64,000 nucleotides of DNA from an uncultured Corynebacterium sp. GTDB taxonomy: Bacteria; Actinomycetota; Actinomycetes; Mycobacteriales; Mycobacteriaceae. The translations under genes and the position numbers were made by a program. Shown here piece after piece: positions 42,358 to 51,096 of this stretch. Location: NCBI RefSeq assembly GCF_946221935.1, contig NZ_CAMIGN010000001.1, positions 1 through 64,000 of the forward strand. Reading direction: 5' to 3'. Every line of letters begins with the position of its first letter. Position 1 is the first letter of the stretch. A model generated the notes under the pieces. It was not told where the DNA came from. It made no database searches and was given only the letters and a program-made list of their open reading frames with translations.

Positions 42358-43233
42358 GTGCTTGCAGATGTCATTGACCTCCTCGCCGATCCCGTAGACG
42401 GTTCCCGCTTGAGCGCTGGCGACGAAGAGTGGCGCACTCTAGTCTCTGAGTCCGGCCACAGCTACGACGTTGCAAGGCAGGGGTATGTGACCCTCGCGGG
42501 CGGCTCCGGACTGCGCTACTCCGGTGACGATGCGTCGATGATCGATGCCCGCGAAACCTTCCTGTCTGGCGGCCACTTCGCACCTTTCGTCGAGGCTGTG
42601 ACCGCAAATGTTGAGAACGTTCTGGACGATGGCAATGTTGCCGCTGAGCACGCACCTTCCATCGTGGAGATTGGCGCCGGTACCGGCTACTACCTCGCCC
42701 ACACGCTGGACACGGTCGAGCGTTCCCGCGGGGTGGGAATCGACGTTTCGACTGCTGCGGCTAAGCGGCTGGCCTCGTCGCATTCACGGGTAGGCGCCGT
42801 CGTCGCTGACGCCTGGTCGCGCCTGCCGATTCTTTCGGAAAGTGTTGACGCCATCATGGTTGTCTTCGCACCGCGTAATGCGGCAGAGTTTGCCCGTATC
42901 CTCACGCCGGAGGGACAGGTTGTAGTCCTCACCGCGGAGGTCGGCCACCTAGGTGAACTGCGTGAGCCGCTGGGCATTTTGGACGTTGAGGAGGGCAAGG
43001 TTGAGCGGATGATCAGCCAGGCTTCCGGTCACTTGGTTCCGGTAGGGGAGTCCGAGCATATCGAGTTCCCGATGGTTCTCGATCAGGCTTCCATCGCAGC
43101 ACAGATCGGCATGAGCCCCTCGGCGCGTCACATCCACCCGGACGTTTTGAAGGAACGCATCGAAGCTCTGCCGGAGACCATGGAAGTTACCGCCCGTGCA
43201 GCGATTACACGCTTGGCAAAAGCCACCCGCTAG
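42358..43233 (+). CDS. RlmA-like rRNA guanine-N1-methyltransferase homologue
   Basis: The 291-residue protein shows the RlmA architecture: an N-terminal segment ending HSYDVARQGYVTL, motif I IVEIGAGTGYYLAH near residues 102-115, GIDVSTAAAKRLA and a proline-containing VVFAPRNAAEFAR. RlmA enzymes methylate G745 or G748 of 23S rRNA, and the G748 type gives tylosin-class resistance. In this copy the Cys ligands of the N-terminal zinc finger are replaced (ADPVDGSRL in place of a CPxC-type motif), leaving only the His of GHSYDVAR. The GTG start follows AGGAAGGAA. Its stop shares CTAG with the convergent GH32-like gene. Confidence 0.85.
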   Translation: MLADVIDLLADPVDGSRLSAGDEEWRTLVSESGHSYDVARQGYVTLAGGSGLRYSGDDASMIDARETFLSGGHFAPFVEAVTANVENVLDDGNVAAEHAPSIVEIGAGTGYYLAHTLDTVERSRGVGIDVSTAAAKRLASSHSRVGAVVADAWSRLPILSESVDAIMVVFAPRNAAEFARILTPEGQVVVLTAEVGHLGELREPLGILDVEEGKVERMISQASGHLVPVGESEHIEFPMVLDQASIAAQIGMSPSARHIHPDVLKERIEALPETMEVTARAAITRLAKATR

Positions 43234-44798
43234 TCTTCTTCGTCGAAGATTCCTTCGGACACATCGCGATCTGCGATGAGAGCTTCTGCCATGTAGTGTT
43301 CCTGTTCTTCCGGGGTGGTCAGTCCTGCCTGCATGCGCATCAAATGGCGCCCCGCCGTTTGCATGGAGGAAATAACCTTCGCCCCGCCAGTGGCGCGTAG
43401 GTCAATATCGGAAATCTGCGAGTGTGCCGGGATGGCGCTGGTCAAGGTGACAGCACCGCCGTCAGCGAATACTTCGCATACGGGGCCATCGAGAAATACC
43501 GTCAATGTATCCGAGTCCGCATCCTTTAGCGGAGCGGTGCGGGTGTCCACACCCAAGCGGGTAACGGAGACAGCGTCTTTGGTATAGCTGATAGTGGCAA
43601 TCACCTGGCCGGAGTCATCAGTGACGTCGACGTCCACGCGACCTTCCTCGGCATCAAGCTGGGCCGACCAGATGAATGCGTAGTCCGAGAAAGTACGTAC
43701 CGCCGTGGGCGCACCGACAACATCTTGGAAGAGCTCGCCGTTCACCAGCGTGAGATAACGCGGCGCGGAGAGACAATTTGCCCATTGTCCATCCAAGGAC
43801 GGGTGAGCGCCGACCAGGCCAAACATCACCGGGGTGGTGTGGTCGATGACGCGCGGGCGGGTGAAGTCGTGTCCAAAGTCGATGACGGTATAGGGACTGA
43901 TAACGCTAAACGAGGTGCCGCTGAGGTTGCCAACCACGTAACCGGCAACCTCATCGGACTCTCCGGCACCGCCGGGGAAGGTGACGAAGAGGATATCGCG
44001 ACGGGCGGAAGAGTCGGCGTCCACCATAGAAACAATGCGCGGGGCGAACGGGCGGCCGGGGCGCAAACCTGCCTCGCTCGGCAACTCGATTGGCCCCAGG
44101 ACGCGCCAGTGCTGGCGGTCTGCGGAACGTAGAACAACAATCTGCGCGTCCTTGTCACCGGTCAACGAAAGAGCGACCATGAGCCAGCCTTCGTCGGGGA
44201 AAGCGGGATCCTCATGACGAATCACGCTGGGGGTCACCAGATTTTCTACAGGGAACGCCGAATCGTCGATGTCGATTGGGCCCAGGCGACGCACATGGGG
44301 ATCCGGCAGGCTGGGATCGTCCGACACCTCAGTGGCCTCGAGCAGGTTCGGGATCTGCGCACGTTCAATGGTGAACGTACGTGGGCCGCGCTGGCCATGG
44401 GGAATCTCCGCGGCCAGAGCTTGCTCCACAGTGGCCTCGGAGGTGGCATGGGTGACGACGAAAAACAATTCGGCACCATGGTCGATAGGCACGGCGGCTC
44501 CGGCGAGCATATCGATTTCGGTGCCGTGGGAAGCAGCTTCCGCGCTGGCACTCTGTTCGCTTAGTCCCTGGTTCGGGACGATGACATCGTCACAGATGTC
44601 CCAGTCATAAGTTGCCTCAGAGGCTACCTGATGCGCCCAACGAGAGCCTTCGGAAGACCGCGGGCGGAACTGGTGGAACACATGCAGGGCGTTACCTGAG
44701 AACACGGCGCCTGCGGGTGCTTCCAGCACCCCCGTTTCTGCGGTGACGTGCAGTTCCGGGCGGTGCTTATGGGAGGAAGAATGCATGCCACCATTCAT
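43230..44798 (-). CDS. GH32-fold protein, catalytic residues apparently lost
   Basis: The 522-residue protein follows the GH32 (sucrase/levanase) pattern. It has an N-terminal block LEAPAGAVFSGNALHVFHQ equivalent to WMNDPNGLxxxxGxYHLFYQ, a DPAFPDEGWLMVAL strand like the RDP motif, and DFGHDFTRPRVI like DxGxDFYAPQ. A beta-sandwich C-terminal domain contains TLTVFLDGPVCEVFADGG. The nucleophile Asp of NDPNG is replaced by Ala and the Asn by Glu. The general-acid EC(P) motif seems to be PFAPRI. It therefore looks like a sugar-binding pseudoenzyme. It lies 15 bases downstream of glgA on the same strand. It has no signal peptide, so it is cytosolic. Confidence 0.75.
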   Translation of the reverse strand: MNGGMHSSSHKHRPELHVTAETGVLEAPAGAVFSGNALHVFHQFRPRSSEGSRWAHQVASEATYDWDICDDVIVPNQGLSEQSASAEAASHGTEIDMLAGAAVPIDHGAELFFVVTHATSEATVEQALAAEIPHGQRGPRTFTIERAQIPNLLEATEVSDDPSLPDPHVRRLGPIDIDDSAFPVENLVTPSVIRHEDPAFPDEGWLMVALSLTGDKDAQIVVLRSADRQHWRVLGPIELPSEAGLRPGRPFAPRIVSMVDADSSARRDILFVTFPGGAGESDEVAGYVVGNLSGTSFSVISPYTVIDFGHDFTRPRVIDHTTPVMFGLVGAHPSLDGQWANCLSAPRYLTLVNGELFQDVVGAPTAVRTFSDYAFIWSAQLDAEEGRVDVDVTDDSGQVIATISYTKDAVSVTRLGVDTRTAPLKDADSDTLTVFLDGPVCEVFADGGAVTLTSAIPAHSQISDIDLRATGGAKVISSMQTAGRHLMRMQAGLTTPEEQEHYMAEALIADRDVSEGIFDEED

Positions 44799-44813
44799 AC
44801 CAGCGGATTGAAT

Positions 44814-45998
44814 TTAAAGCAGGGACCTGTATACGTCGACGGTTTGCTCGGCGATGGTCGCCCAACTGAAGGTCGTAACGGCGCGCTGGCGCCCAGCCTC
44901 ACCGAAGCTGCGTACCTTATCCCGATCTGCGACGAGAGCGTTTGTAGCATCGGCCAGGCCACGCTCAAAAGTCGCCGTATCGTTCTCGTCATAGTGGACT
45001 AGCGTTCCCGTCTCGCCGTCGACGACAACCTCCGGAATACCGCCAACGTCGGAGGCCACAACGGCGGTTCCACATGCCATGGCCTCTAGGTTCACAATGC
45101 CCAGTGGCTCGTAGATGGAAGGGCACAAAAATGCATCGGAGGCCGAGAGGATCTCCTGCAGATTCGGCTTTTCCATCATTTCCTTCACCCAGTACACGCC
45201 GTCGCGCTCAGCCTGCAACTTTTCAACCAGTGCAGTGACCTCGGCTTCGATTTCCGGGGTATCAGGCGCGCCCGCGCACAGAACAACCTGGATCTCCGGA
45301 TCGAGGTGCGCTACGGCCTTCAGCAGGTGAGGGACGCCCTTTTGACGCGTAATGCGTCCGACAAAGGAGACGATGGGGCGGTTGGGGTCGACGCCTAGTT
45401 CCGTGAGTACGGAACGGTTGCCAGCCTCCACTGCCGCTTCGAAGGTCGGGCGCGGCTGCCAAAGCTCGGAATCAATTCCATTCAGCACCACGTGGATGCG
45501 GTCTGGGTCGATAGCTGGGTAGGCGTCGAGGATGGATTCCTTCATCTTGGCAGACACAGCGATGACCGCATCTGCGTTTTCCATCGCATTCTTTTCCGAC
45601 CAAGAGGAAACATCGTAACCGCCACCAAGCTGTTCGCGTTTCCACGGGCGATGTGGCTCCAGTGAGTGAGCCGTTGCCACGTGGGGAATACCGTGCAGAA
45701 GTCCACCAACGTGGCCGCCCAGTCCCGTGTACCAGGTGTGGGAGTGGACGACCTCGGCGTCGCCCAAAGAATCAGCCATACGCAAACCGGTGGAAAGAGT
45801 CTTGAGCGAACCATTGGCCTCAGCGAGCTCCGGGTCAACTCCGTGAACGTAGACATCCTGCTCTGTGCGTGGCCCACCCATGCAGTGCACATCGACGTGT
45901 TCGAGCTTCCGCATGTAACGAACCAACTCGGTGACGTGCACGCCGGCACCACCGTAAATCTCTGGGGGATATTCCTTTGTCAGCATGGCGATACGCAT
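44814..45998 (-). CDS. glgA: Glycogen/maltose-1-phosphate synthase, GT4
   Basis: The 394-residue GT4 enzyme begins MRIAMLTKEYPPEIYGGAGVHVTELVRYM with the nucleotide-sugar glycine loop. It has ARITRQKGV-type RITRQKGVPHLL and the EX7E region around YEPLGIVNLEAMACGTAVVASDVGG. In mycobacteria the orthologue (Rv1212c, GlgM) makes maltose-1-phosphate from ADP-glucose and glucose-1-phosphate; in corynebacteria it is annotated GlgA, glycogen synthase. It is divergent from glgC with a 144-base promoter region. A TAGGCT hexamer six bases before the ATG suggests a leaderless start. Confidence 0.93.
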   Translation of the reverse strand: MRIAMLTKEYPPEIYGGAGVHVTELVRYMRKLEHVDVHCMGGPRTEQDVYVHGVDPELAEANGSLKTLSTGLRMADSLGDAEVVHSHTWYTGLGGHVGGLLHGIPHVATAHSLEPHRPWKREQLGGGYDVSSWSEKNAMENADAVIAVSAKMKESILDAYPAIDPDRIHVVLNGIDSELWQPRPTFEAAVEAGNRSVLTELGVDPNRPIVSFVGRITRQKGVPHLLKAVAHLDPEIQVVLCAGAPDTPEIEAEVTALVEKLQAERDGVYWVKEMMEKPNLQEILSASDAFLCPSIYEPLGIVNLEAMACGTAVVASDVGGIPEVVVDGETGTLVHYDENDTATFERGLADATNALVADRDKVRSFGEAGRQRAVTTFSWATIAEQTVDVYRSLL

Positions 45999-46129
45999 GC
46001 TTCCAGCCTAACCGGGCTAGGCGCTGTGTGTCCTGGTAAGAACGTCGACGATCATCCGGTTTAACGCATTAGGGGGCACCGTTCCATATCAGATTGCCTG
46101 CTTGACAAGCAAAACTATTCCGAGGTCGC

Positions 46130-46135
46130 TAGGTT
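46130..46135 (+). promoter_or_regulatory. -10 element of glgC
   Basis: TAGGTT ends seven bases before the GTG at 46143 and favours that codon over the TTG at 46134. A TTGACA at 46102-46107 is 22 bases away, too far for a standard -35. Confidence 0.4.
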
Positions 46136-46142
46136 GGAAAGT

Positions 46143-47360
46143 GTGAAGAGCAGATCAAATGTCCTGTCCATTGTCCTTGCCGGTGGCGAGGGAAAGCGCT
46201 TGTATCCTTTCACCGCCGATCGCGCTAAGCCTGCCGTACCGTTCGGCGGCAACTATCGCCTGATCGACTTCGTGCTGTCTAACCTGGTCAACGCCGGTTA
46301 CTACAAAATCTGTGTGCTGACCCAGTACAAGTCCCACTCCCTCGACCGCCACATCTCCCAGTCCTGGCAACTGTCCGGCCTGACAGGCCAGTACATCACT
46401 CCTGTTCCGGCTCAACAGCGCCTGGGCAAGCGTTGGTTCACCGGTTCTGCAGATGCCATTCTGCAGTCCCTAAACCTGGTGTACGACGAGCAGCCGGATT
46501 ACATCATCGTTTTCGGTGCGGATCACGTCTACCGCATGGATCCCGAACAGATGGTGCAGGAACACATCGCAAGTGGCGCCGGTGTGACGGTCGCTGGCCT
46601 ACGGGTGCCACGCCACGAAGCTACCGCGTTCGGTGTGATCCAGGCGAGCGATGACAACAAGATCGAGCAGTTCCTCGAAAAGCCTGCCGAACCGCCGAGC
46701 GTTCCAGATGACCCAGAGGTTGCCTTTGCCTCCATGGGTAATTACGTGTTCACCGCACAGACCTTGATCGACGCGCTGAAGGAAGACTCCGAAGACGAGA
46801 ACTCCAACCACGATATGGGCGGTGACATTATCCCGCGCCTGGTGGACCGTGGCGAGGCCTATGTATACGACTTCTCCAACAACTACGTTCCAGGAGAGAC
46901 CGAGCGTGACAAGGGTTACTGGCGTGATGTCGGAACCGTTGATGCGTTCTACGAGGCGCACATGGATCTCATCAGCGTGCACCCGGTGTTTAACCTGTAC
47001 AACCAGCAGTGGCCCATCCACACGGCTGAGACGGGCAACCTGCCGCCGGCGAAATTCGTCAAGGGCGGTATTGCTCAGTCTTCGATGGTCTCCGCGGGCT
47101 GCATCATCTCCGCGGGTACGGTGCGAAACTCCGTGCTGAGTGAGAACGTCGTCGTGGAGGAAGGTGCCTCTGTGGAAGGCTGCGTGATCATGCCAGGTGT
47201 GCGCATCGGTCGCGGTGCAGTGGTGCGTCACGCCATCCTGGACAAGAACGTGCAGGTCTCGGCAGGGGAGATTATCGGCGTGGATCGCGCCCGCGATCAG
47301 GATCGCTTTACGATCTCCAAGGGTGGCGTGGTCTGCATTGGCAAGAACGTAGTCGTCTAA
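46143..47360 (+). CDS. glgC: Glucose-1-phosphate adenylyltransferase
   Basis: The 405-residue protein has the nucleotidyltransferase loop [26 protein letters not shown] near residues 9-34, [23 protein letters not shown] (metal Asp) and a C-terminal left-handed beta-helix. It makes ADP-glucose for GlgA/GlgM, encoded divergently. The GTG gives the usual N terminus [15 protein letters not shown]; the TTG three codons earlier is the alternative. Confidence 0.95.
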   Translation: MKSRSNVLSIVLAGGEGKRLYPFTADRAKPAVPFGGNYRLIDFVLSNLVNAGYYKICVLTQYKSHSLDRHISQSWQLSGLTGQYITPVPAQQRLGKRWFTGSADAILQSLNLVYDEQPDYIIVFGADHVYRMDPEQMVQEHIASGAGVTVAGLRVPRHEATAFGVIQASDDNKIEQFLEKPAEPPSVPDDPEVAFASMGNYVFTAQTLIDALKEDSEDENSNHDMGGDIIPRLVDRGEAYVYDFSNNYVPGETERDKGYWRDVGTVDAFYEAHMDLISVHPVFNLYNQQWPIHTAETGNLPPAKFVKGGIAQSSMVSAGCIISAGTVRNSVLSENVVVEEGASVEGCVIMPGVRIGRGAVVRHAILDKNVQVSAGEIIGVDRARDQDRFTISKGGVVCIGKNVVV

Positions 47361-47387
47361 CAGACTTGCGTTCTTAGCCGAGCTTCT

Positions 47388-48068
47388 TTAGCTGATCTTC
47401 GTGATCAGCGTCGCACCCGCGCCCAAAGGAAGGCGAGAGACCTTGGCGTTTTCCAGCTCGCGGAAGAACTGATCTGCTTCGCGAGCCCGGGTGGTCTGGC
47501 GGTCGGTGCGGTTTTCATCACCCACCAGGCCGTCCATCAAAGAATCCAGAAGTACGAGGACACCACCAGTGCGAAGTGCCGGGAGCGTGGATTCCACAAT
47601 CGCGGTGAACTCCTCTGTCGCGGCCTCTGCGACCGCCATGTCGTAACTATCGTTGGCTAGACGGCGGATTACATCCAGCGGAGCGCTGGGCAAGAAACGG
47701 AAGGTATTGGGGCGCTGACCGGCATTGGCGAAAGCTTGCTTGGCCAATTGTTGGTGTTGTACCTCCGGCTCGATGCACGTCAGGTGTCCTTCGGTCTGTG
47801 CGGCGTTAAGGCCCTTGAAAAGGTGCAGGCCAATTACGCCACTGGCTGGCGAAACGATAATGCCGGTGGGGGTGTGTCCCTGGGCAGCGGCGTTGGCGCC
47901 TGCGCGGGTGGCGATGAATTCCAAAAACTCAGCAGTCATCGCATCGGGGGTGAGCAGACCAAACTCCTGTGCCGCCTCGACAGCGGTGGTGGTCACCTCG
48001 TCCGGCTCGCTGGTCGCCCGAACGTACTCACGGATGGCCTCAATGGGGGAAGATGATGCAGCATTCAC
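47388..48068 (-). CDS. O-methyltransferase, Rv1220c type
   Basis: The 226-residue protein belongs to the catechol/caffeoyl-CoA O-methyltransferase family. It has an N-terminal helix, a nucleotide-binding strand GIIVSPASGVIGLHLFKGL near residues 65-83 (a relaxed glycine loop), LTCIEPEVQHQ and SYDMAVAEAAT, and ends GATLITKIS. Its position next to sigE matches Rv1220c of M. tuberculosis. The substrate is unknown. It is divergent from sigE, with 162 bases between. Confidence 0.88.
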   Translation of the reverse strand: MNAASSSPIEAIREYVRATSEPDEVTTTAVEAAQEFGLLTPDAMTAEFLEFIATRAGANAAAQGHTPTGIIVSPASGVIGLHLFKGLNAAQTEGHLTCIEPEVQHQQLAKQAFANAGQRPNTFRFLPSAPLDVIRRLANDSYDMAVAEAATEEFTAIVESTLPALRTGGVLVLLDSLMDGLVGDENRTDRQTTRAREADQFFRELENAKVSRLPLGAGATLITKIS

Positions 48069-48189
48069 GCTTCACGACGATAGGTCAGGAAAGCGTCAAT
48101 GTTGTGCTTGTTCTCGGCATGTCAGGCGCCGGCGTCAAAAATAGAAAAGCAAGTGAACAAGAGTGACCCGAGTGACGAACTTTCGTTCC

Positions 48190-48204
48190 ACCCCCACAGG
48201 GGGT
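48190..48204. promoter_or_regulatory. Perfect palindrome upstream of sigE
   Basis: ACCCCC-ACA-GGGGGT has six-base arms and lies 27 bases before the first possible sigE start, in the divergent gap to the O-methyltransferase. Its C-run/G-run form recalls CsoR/RcnR-type operators, but no such regulator is seen nearby. Confidence 0.35.
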
Positions 48205-48230
48205 AAAATCCTCACAGGAAACTGCCAGGC

Positions 48231-48857
48231 GTGCAGCACAAGATTTTGAGGACAATCAGCCACAATATGGGCATGAACGCAGATCAAACCCCCGCCCCAC
48301 GAACCACAGCAGTGTTCGATGCAGGTACCGGCGAACTTCCGGGCTGGGGGGAATTGGTCGCCGAGCACGCAGACAGCGTCTACCGGCTGGCTTATCACCT
48401 CGCAGGAAACCAACAGGACGCAGAAGACCTCACGCAGGATACGTTCATGCGAGTCTTTCGCAGCCTCAAGACCTACCAGCCGGGAACCTTTGAAGGATGG
48501 CTGCACCGCATCACCACTAACTTATTCCTGGATATGGTGCGCCGGCGTGCGAAGATTCGCATGGAAGCGCTGCCCGAGGATTATGACCGCATCGAGGGCG
48601 GCATTGACGACCCCGAAGCCACCTTTGAACTGAACAATCTGGATCCTGCGCTGGTAAAGGCGCTGGATCAGCTAGCGCCGGAGTACCGCGTAGCCGTCGT
48701 GCTCTGTGACGGGCTGGGGATGAGCTACGACGAAATCTCCCAGACCCTTGGCGTGAAGATGGGAACCGTGCGCTCCCGCATCCACCGCGCCCGCGCGCAA
48801 CTTCGCGGTAACCTGGAACGTAACCATGGCGAACTGGTCTACACCGGCCAGGCCTAA
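48231..48857 (+). CDS. sigE: ECF sigma factor SigE
   Basis: The product of up to 208 residues has sigma region 2 ([35 protein letters not shown]-melting helix) and region 4 ([24 protein letters not shown], then [14 protein letters not shown]). It directs envelope- and oxidative-stress genes. The start is uncertain: GTG/ATG choices before [12 protein letters not shown] exist, and an ATG at 48267 or 48273 would fit the family better. The zinc anti-sigma factor follows in the same direction and tatB follows that, as in mycobacteria. Confidence 0.92.
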   Translation: MQHKILRTISHNMGMNADQTPAPRTTAVFDAGTGELPGWGELVAEHADSVYRLAYHLAGNQQDAEDLTQDTFMRVFRSLKTYQPGTFEGWLHRITTNLFLDMVRRRAKIRMEALPEDYDRIEGGIDDPEATFELNNLDPALVKALDQLAPEYRVAVVLCDGLGMSYDEISQTLGVKMGTVRSRIHRARAQLRGNLERNHGELVYTGQA

Positions 48858-48943
48858 AGGCTGAGCGACTAGTGTCGGTCTGAGACGTTTGGAACGGCGC
48901 TAAAGAAACAGACACCGTTGAAGTGGAAAGGCAGGTAAAGCAC

Positions 48944-49312
48944 GTGACATCTTTCGTTGAAAACCTCACGGGGGAACTGTCCGTCGACCACCTGTCCACC
49001 GAGGCCATCGCTGCGCTTGTTGACGGGGAACTTTCCCGCCGTGCGGAACACCGAGCGAAAATCCACCTCGTCCACTGTGAAACGTGCAGGGCGGAGGTGC
49101 GTGCCCAGCGAAGTGCGTCCAACCGAATGCGCGAGCACACTTCGGACGTACACACCCCGGGCGGATTGATGGAAAAATTACAGCGCATTCCGGAAGAGTG
49201 CCGCGAGGATGATGCGCCGCATCGTTTCTCCGTGGATGGCTGTCGCCGCCCCGAAACGTTGGTTGATCGGCTGGATCTTTTGCTGCGTAAAATGCAGTTC
49301 CGCGGCAAGTAA
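48944..49312 (+). CDS. cseE: Zinc-binding anti-sigma factor for SigE
   Basis: The 122-residue protein contains the ZAS motif HLVHCETC (HxxxCxxC) near residues 47-54, after a helix LVDGELSRRAEHRAKI that should contact the sigma factor. No membrane segment is seen, so it is a soluble RseA/RsrA-type inhibitor released by redox or kinase signals. The GTG at 48944, with AGGT about ten bases upstream, is preferred to the GTG seven codons earlier. It lies 87 bases after sigE. Confidence 0.88.
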   Translation: MTSFVENLTGELSVDHLSTEAIAALVDGELSRRAEHRAKIHLVHCETCRAEVRAQRSASNRMREHTSDVHTPGGLMEKLQRIPEECREDDAPHRFSVDGCRRPETLVDRLDLLLRKMQFRGK

Positions 49313-49348
49313 AGTGAAATGCCCTGCAGTTTGAGTTAGGTTAGACAG

Positions 49349-49903
49349 GTGTTTTCCAATGTAGGTTGGGGCGAAGTCCTCGTACTTTTGATCGTCGCGT
49401 TGTTCCTCATTGGCCCGGAGCGATTGCCGGGTCTTATCAAGGAGGTTCGCGCGGTCTTGCTGGCGGTACGCAAGGCAGTATCGCAGGCAAAGGATCAACT
49501 AGACGGTGAGCTGGGGGAGGACTTTCGCGAGTTCTCCAAGCCTTTGCAGGAGCTGAACTCTGTACGCCAAATGGGTGCGAAGGGGTTCATAACCAAGACT
49601 TTGCTGGATGACGATGATAGCTTCCTGACCTCCTTCAACGAGACGAAGCAGGACGTCAAAGACACCGTCGATACGGTGCGCAAGCCAAATCTGCGTGAGA
49701 CCCTGAAGTCTGGAAATAAGCCAGGTCAACCCGCCCCGGCTAGCGGCAGTGCTGATAACGATGGCGTGAGCGTGTCACAGCAGTCCGCGGCGGGGGAGTC
49801 CCGTTCTTCCCAATTGGACGATCCTGTGGCCAATGCTGCCCAGCAGCTGACTGGCAATGAAAAGCCCTCCGCACCCAGCAACGGGTGGGAGGACGTAACG
49901 TAG
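49349..49903 (+). CDS. tatB: Sec-independent translocase subunit TatB
   Basis: The 184-residue protein has an N-terminal membrane helix VGWGEVLVLLIVALFLIGPERLPGL (residues 5-29) with the TatB/A hinge GPERLP, an amphipathic helix (IKEVRAVLLAVRKAVSQAKDQL) and a disordered, Ser/Ala-rich C terminus. It works with TatA and TatC to export folded proteins such as the phosphoesterase at 15.4 kb. A TTAGGT string seven bases before the GTG suggests a leaderless start. The length is typical of corynebacteria. Confidence 0.93.
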   Translation: MFSNVGWGEVLVLLIVALFLIGPERLPGLIKEVRAVLLAVRKAVSQAKDQLDGELGEDFREFSKPLQELNSVRQMGAKGFITKTLLDDDDSFLTSFNETKQDVKDTVDTVRKPNLRETLKSGNKPGQPAPASGSADNDGVSVSQQSAAGESRSSQLDDPVANAAQQLTGNEKPSAPSNGWEDVT

Positions 49904-49916
49904 CCTGGCGCTCGGC

Positions 49917-51047
49917 CTATTTCTTTGTGACGCCGAGGTTCAGTGATTTACCGGCCAGCGAGCTACGACGCACAGCCAGCTGATCGGCGATTCCTCCGAA
50001 TGCGATCGTGGCCGGAGAGTTCGGCTCCGAAAGCACAATGGGGTTACCGAGGTCGCCACCGATGCGCAGGTTCGGGTCCAGTGGAATTTGCCCCATCAGG
50101 GGTACCTTCGCCCCGGTGATCTGGGACAGGCGATCCGCAACGAACTGGCCGCCTCCGGAGCCAAAGACCTCCATGCGAGTGCCATCCGGCATATCCATCC
50201 AGCTCATGTTCTCGATCACGCCACCAATTCGCTGGCGAGTTTGCTGAGAGATGGAGCCCGCACGCTCTGCAACCTCGGCTGCTGCAGCCTGCGGGGTGGT
50301 GACGATCAACAATTCGGCGTTTGGCACAAGCTGCGCCACGGAGATCGCCACGTCGCCGGTTCCCGGCGGCAGGTCCAACAGCAGAATGTCTAGGTCGCCC
50401 CAGAACACGTCTGCCAGGAACTGTTGGATTGCGCGGTGCAGCATTGGGCCACGCCACACAACCGGCGAGTTGTCTCCAATAAAGTGACCAATGGAGATCA
50501 ACTTCACGCCGTGTGCTTGCAGCGGCATGATCATTTCGTCCACCTGGTGCGGCTTGTCGGTGGAGCCCATCAAGCCGGGCACGGAGTGGCCATAAATATC
50601 GGCATCGATCACGCCGACCTTCAGTCCTCGCTTTTGCAGAGCAACGGCGAGGTTCACGGTGACGCTGGACTTGCCCACACCGCCCTTGCCGGAGGCGATG
50701 GCGAACACGCGGGTGGTCGAGTCGGACTGGGCAAAAGGAATCACCGGATCTGCCGCGTCACCACGAACCATCTGGCGAATGTTGCGACGCTGTTCATCGC
50801 TCATAACGTCAGTGGTAACCGTGACGTTCTCCACACCGTCGACGGAAGCCACGGCCTCGCGGGTCTTTTCCGTCAGGTGGTTTTTCATCGGGCAGCCGGC
50901 GATCGTCAGGTAGATCTCCACCGCGACATCACTTCCGTTGATGTCGATGGACTTCACCATGCCGAGATCCGTGATCGTGCGGTTTAGTTCAGGGTCCTCT
51001 ACGCGGGATAGCGCGCTGCGTACAGCGGATTCAGTGACTTGGGACAT
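49917..51047 (-). CDS. mrp: Mrp/ApbC-type Fe-S cluster carrier ATPase
   Basis: The 376-residue protein has an N-terminal DUF59 domain (VRSALSRVEDPELNRTITDLGMVKSI) with the Cys of AGCPMKNH, then a deviant Walker A ASGKGGVGKSSVTVNLA near residues 120-136, GVIDADIYGHSVPGLMG and LLLDLPPGTGDVAIS. It assembles or transfers iron-sulfur clusters. No C-terminal CxxC pair is visible. The frame is open for another 70 codons upstream but without family similarity. It is convergent with tatB. Confidence 0.93.
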   Translation of the reverse strand: MSQVTESAVRSALSRVEDPELNRTITDLGMVKSIDINGSDVAVEIYLTIAGCPMKNHLTEKTREAVASVDGVENVTVTTDVMSDEQRRNIRQMVRGDAADPVIPFAQSDSTTRVFAIASGKGGVGKSSVTVNLAVALQKRGLKVGVIDADIYGHSVPGLMGSTDKPHQVDEMIMPLQAHGVKLISIGHFIGDNSPVVWRGPMLHRAIQQFLADVFWGDLDILLLDLPPGTGDVAISVAQLVPNAELLIVTTPQAAAAEVAERAGSISQQTRQRIGGVIENMSWMDMPDGTRMEVFGSGGGQFVADRLSQITGAKVPLMGQIPLDPNLRIGGDLGNPIVLSEPNSPATIAFGGIADQLAVRRSSLAGKSLNLGVTKK

Positions 51048-51096
51048 GATGGGATTAAGTCTATCGAACGACCGGCGAGACGCTAATTCCGGGCGG

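Noticed and set aside
46102..46135. TTGACA and TAGGTT as a standard promoter for glgC
   Set aside because: The 22-base spacer is too long; only the -10-like hexamer is kept.
48190..48240. GGAAAC string as an autoregulatory SigE promoter
   Set aside because: No matching -10 (GTT type) at the right distance could be found.
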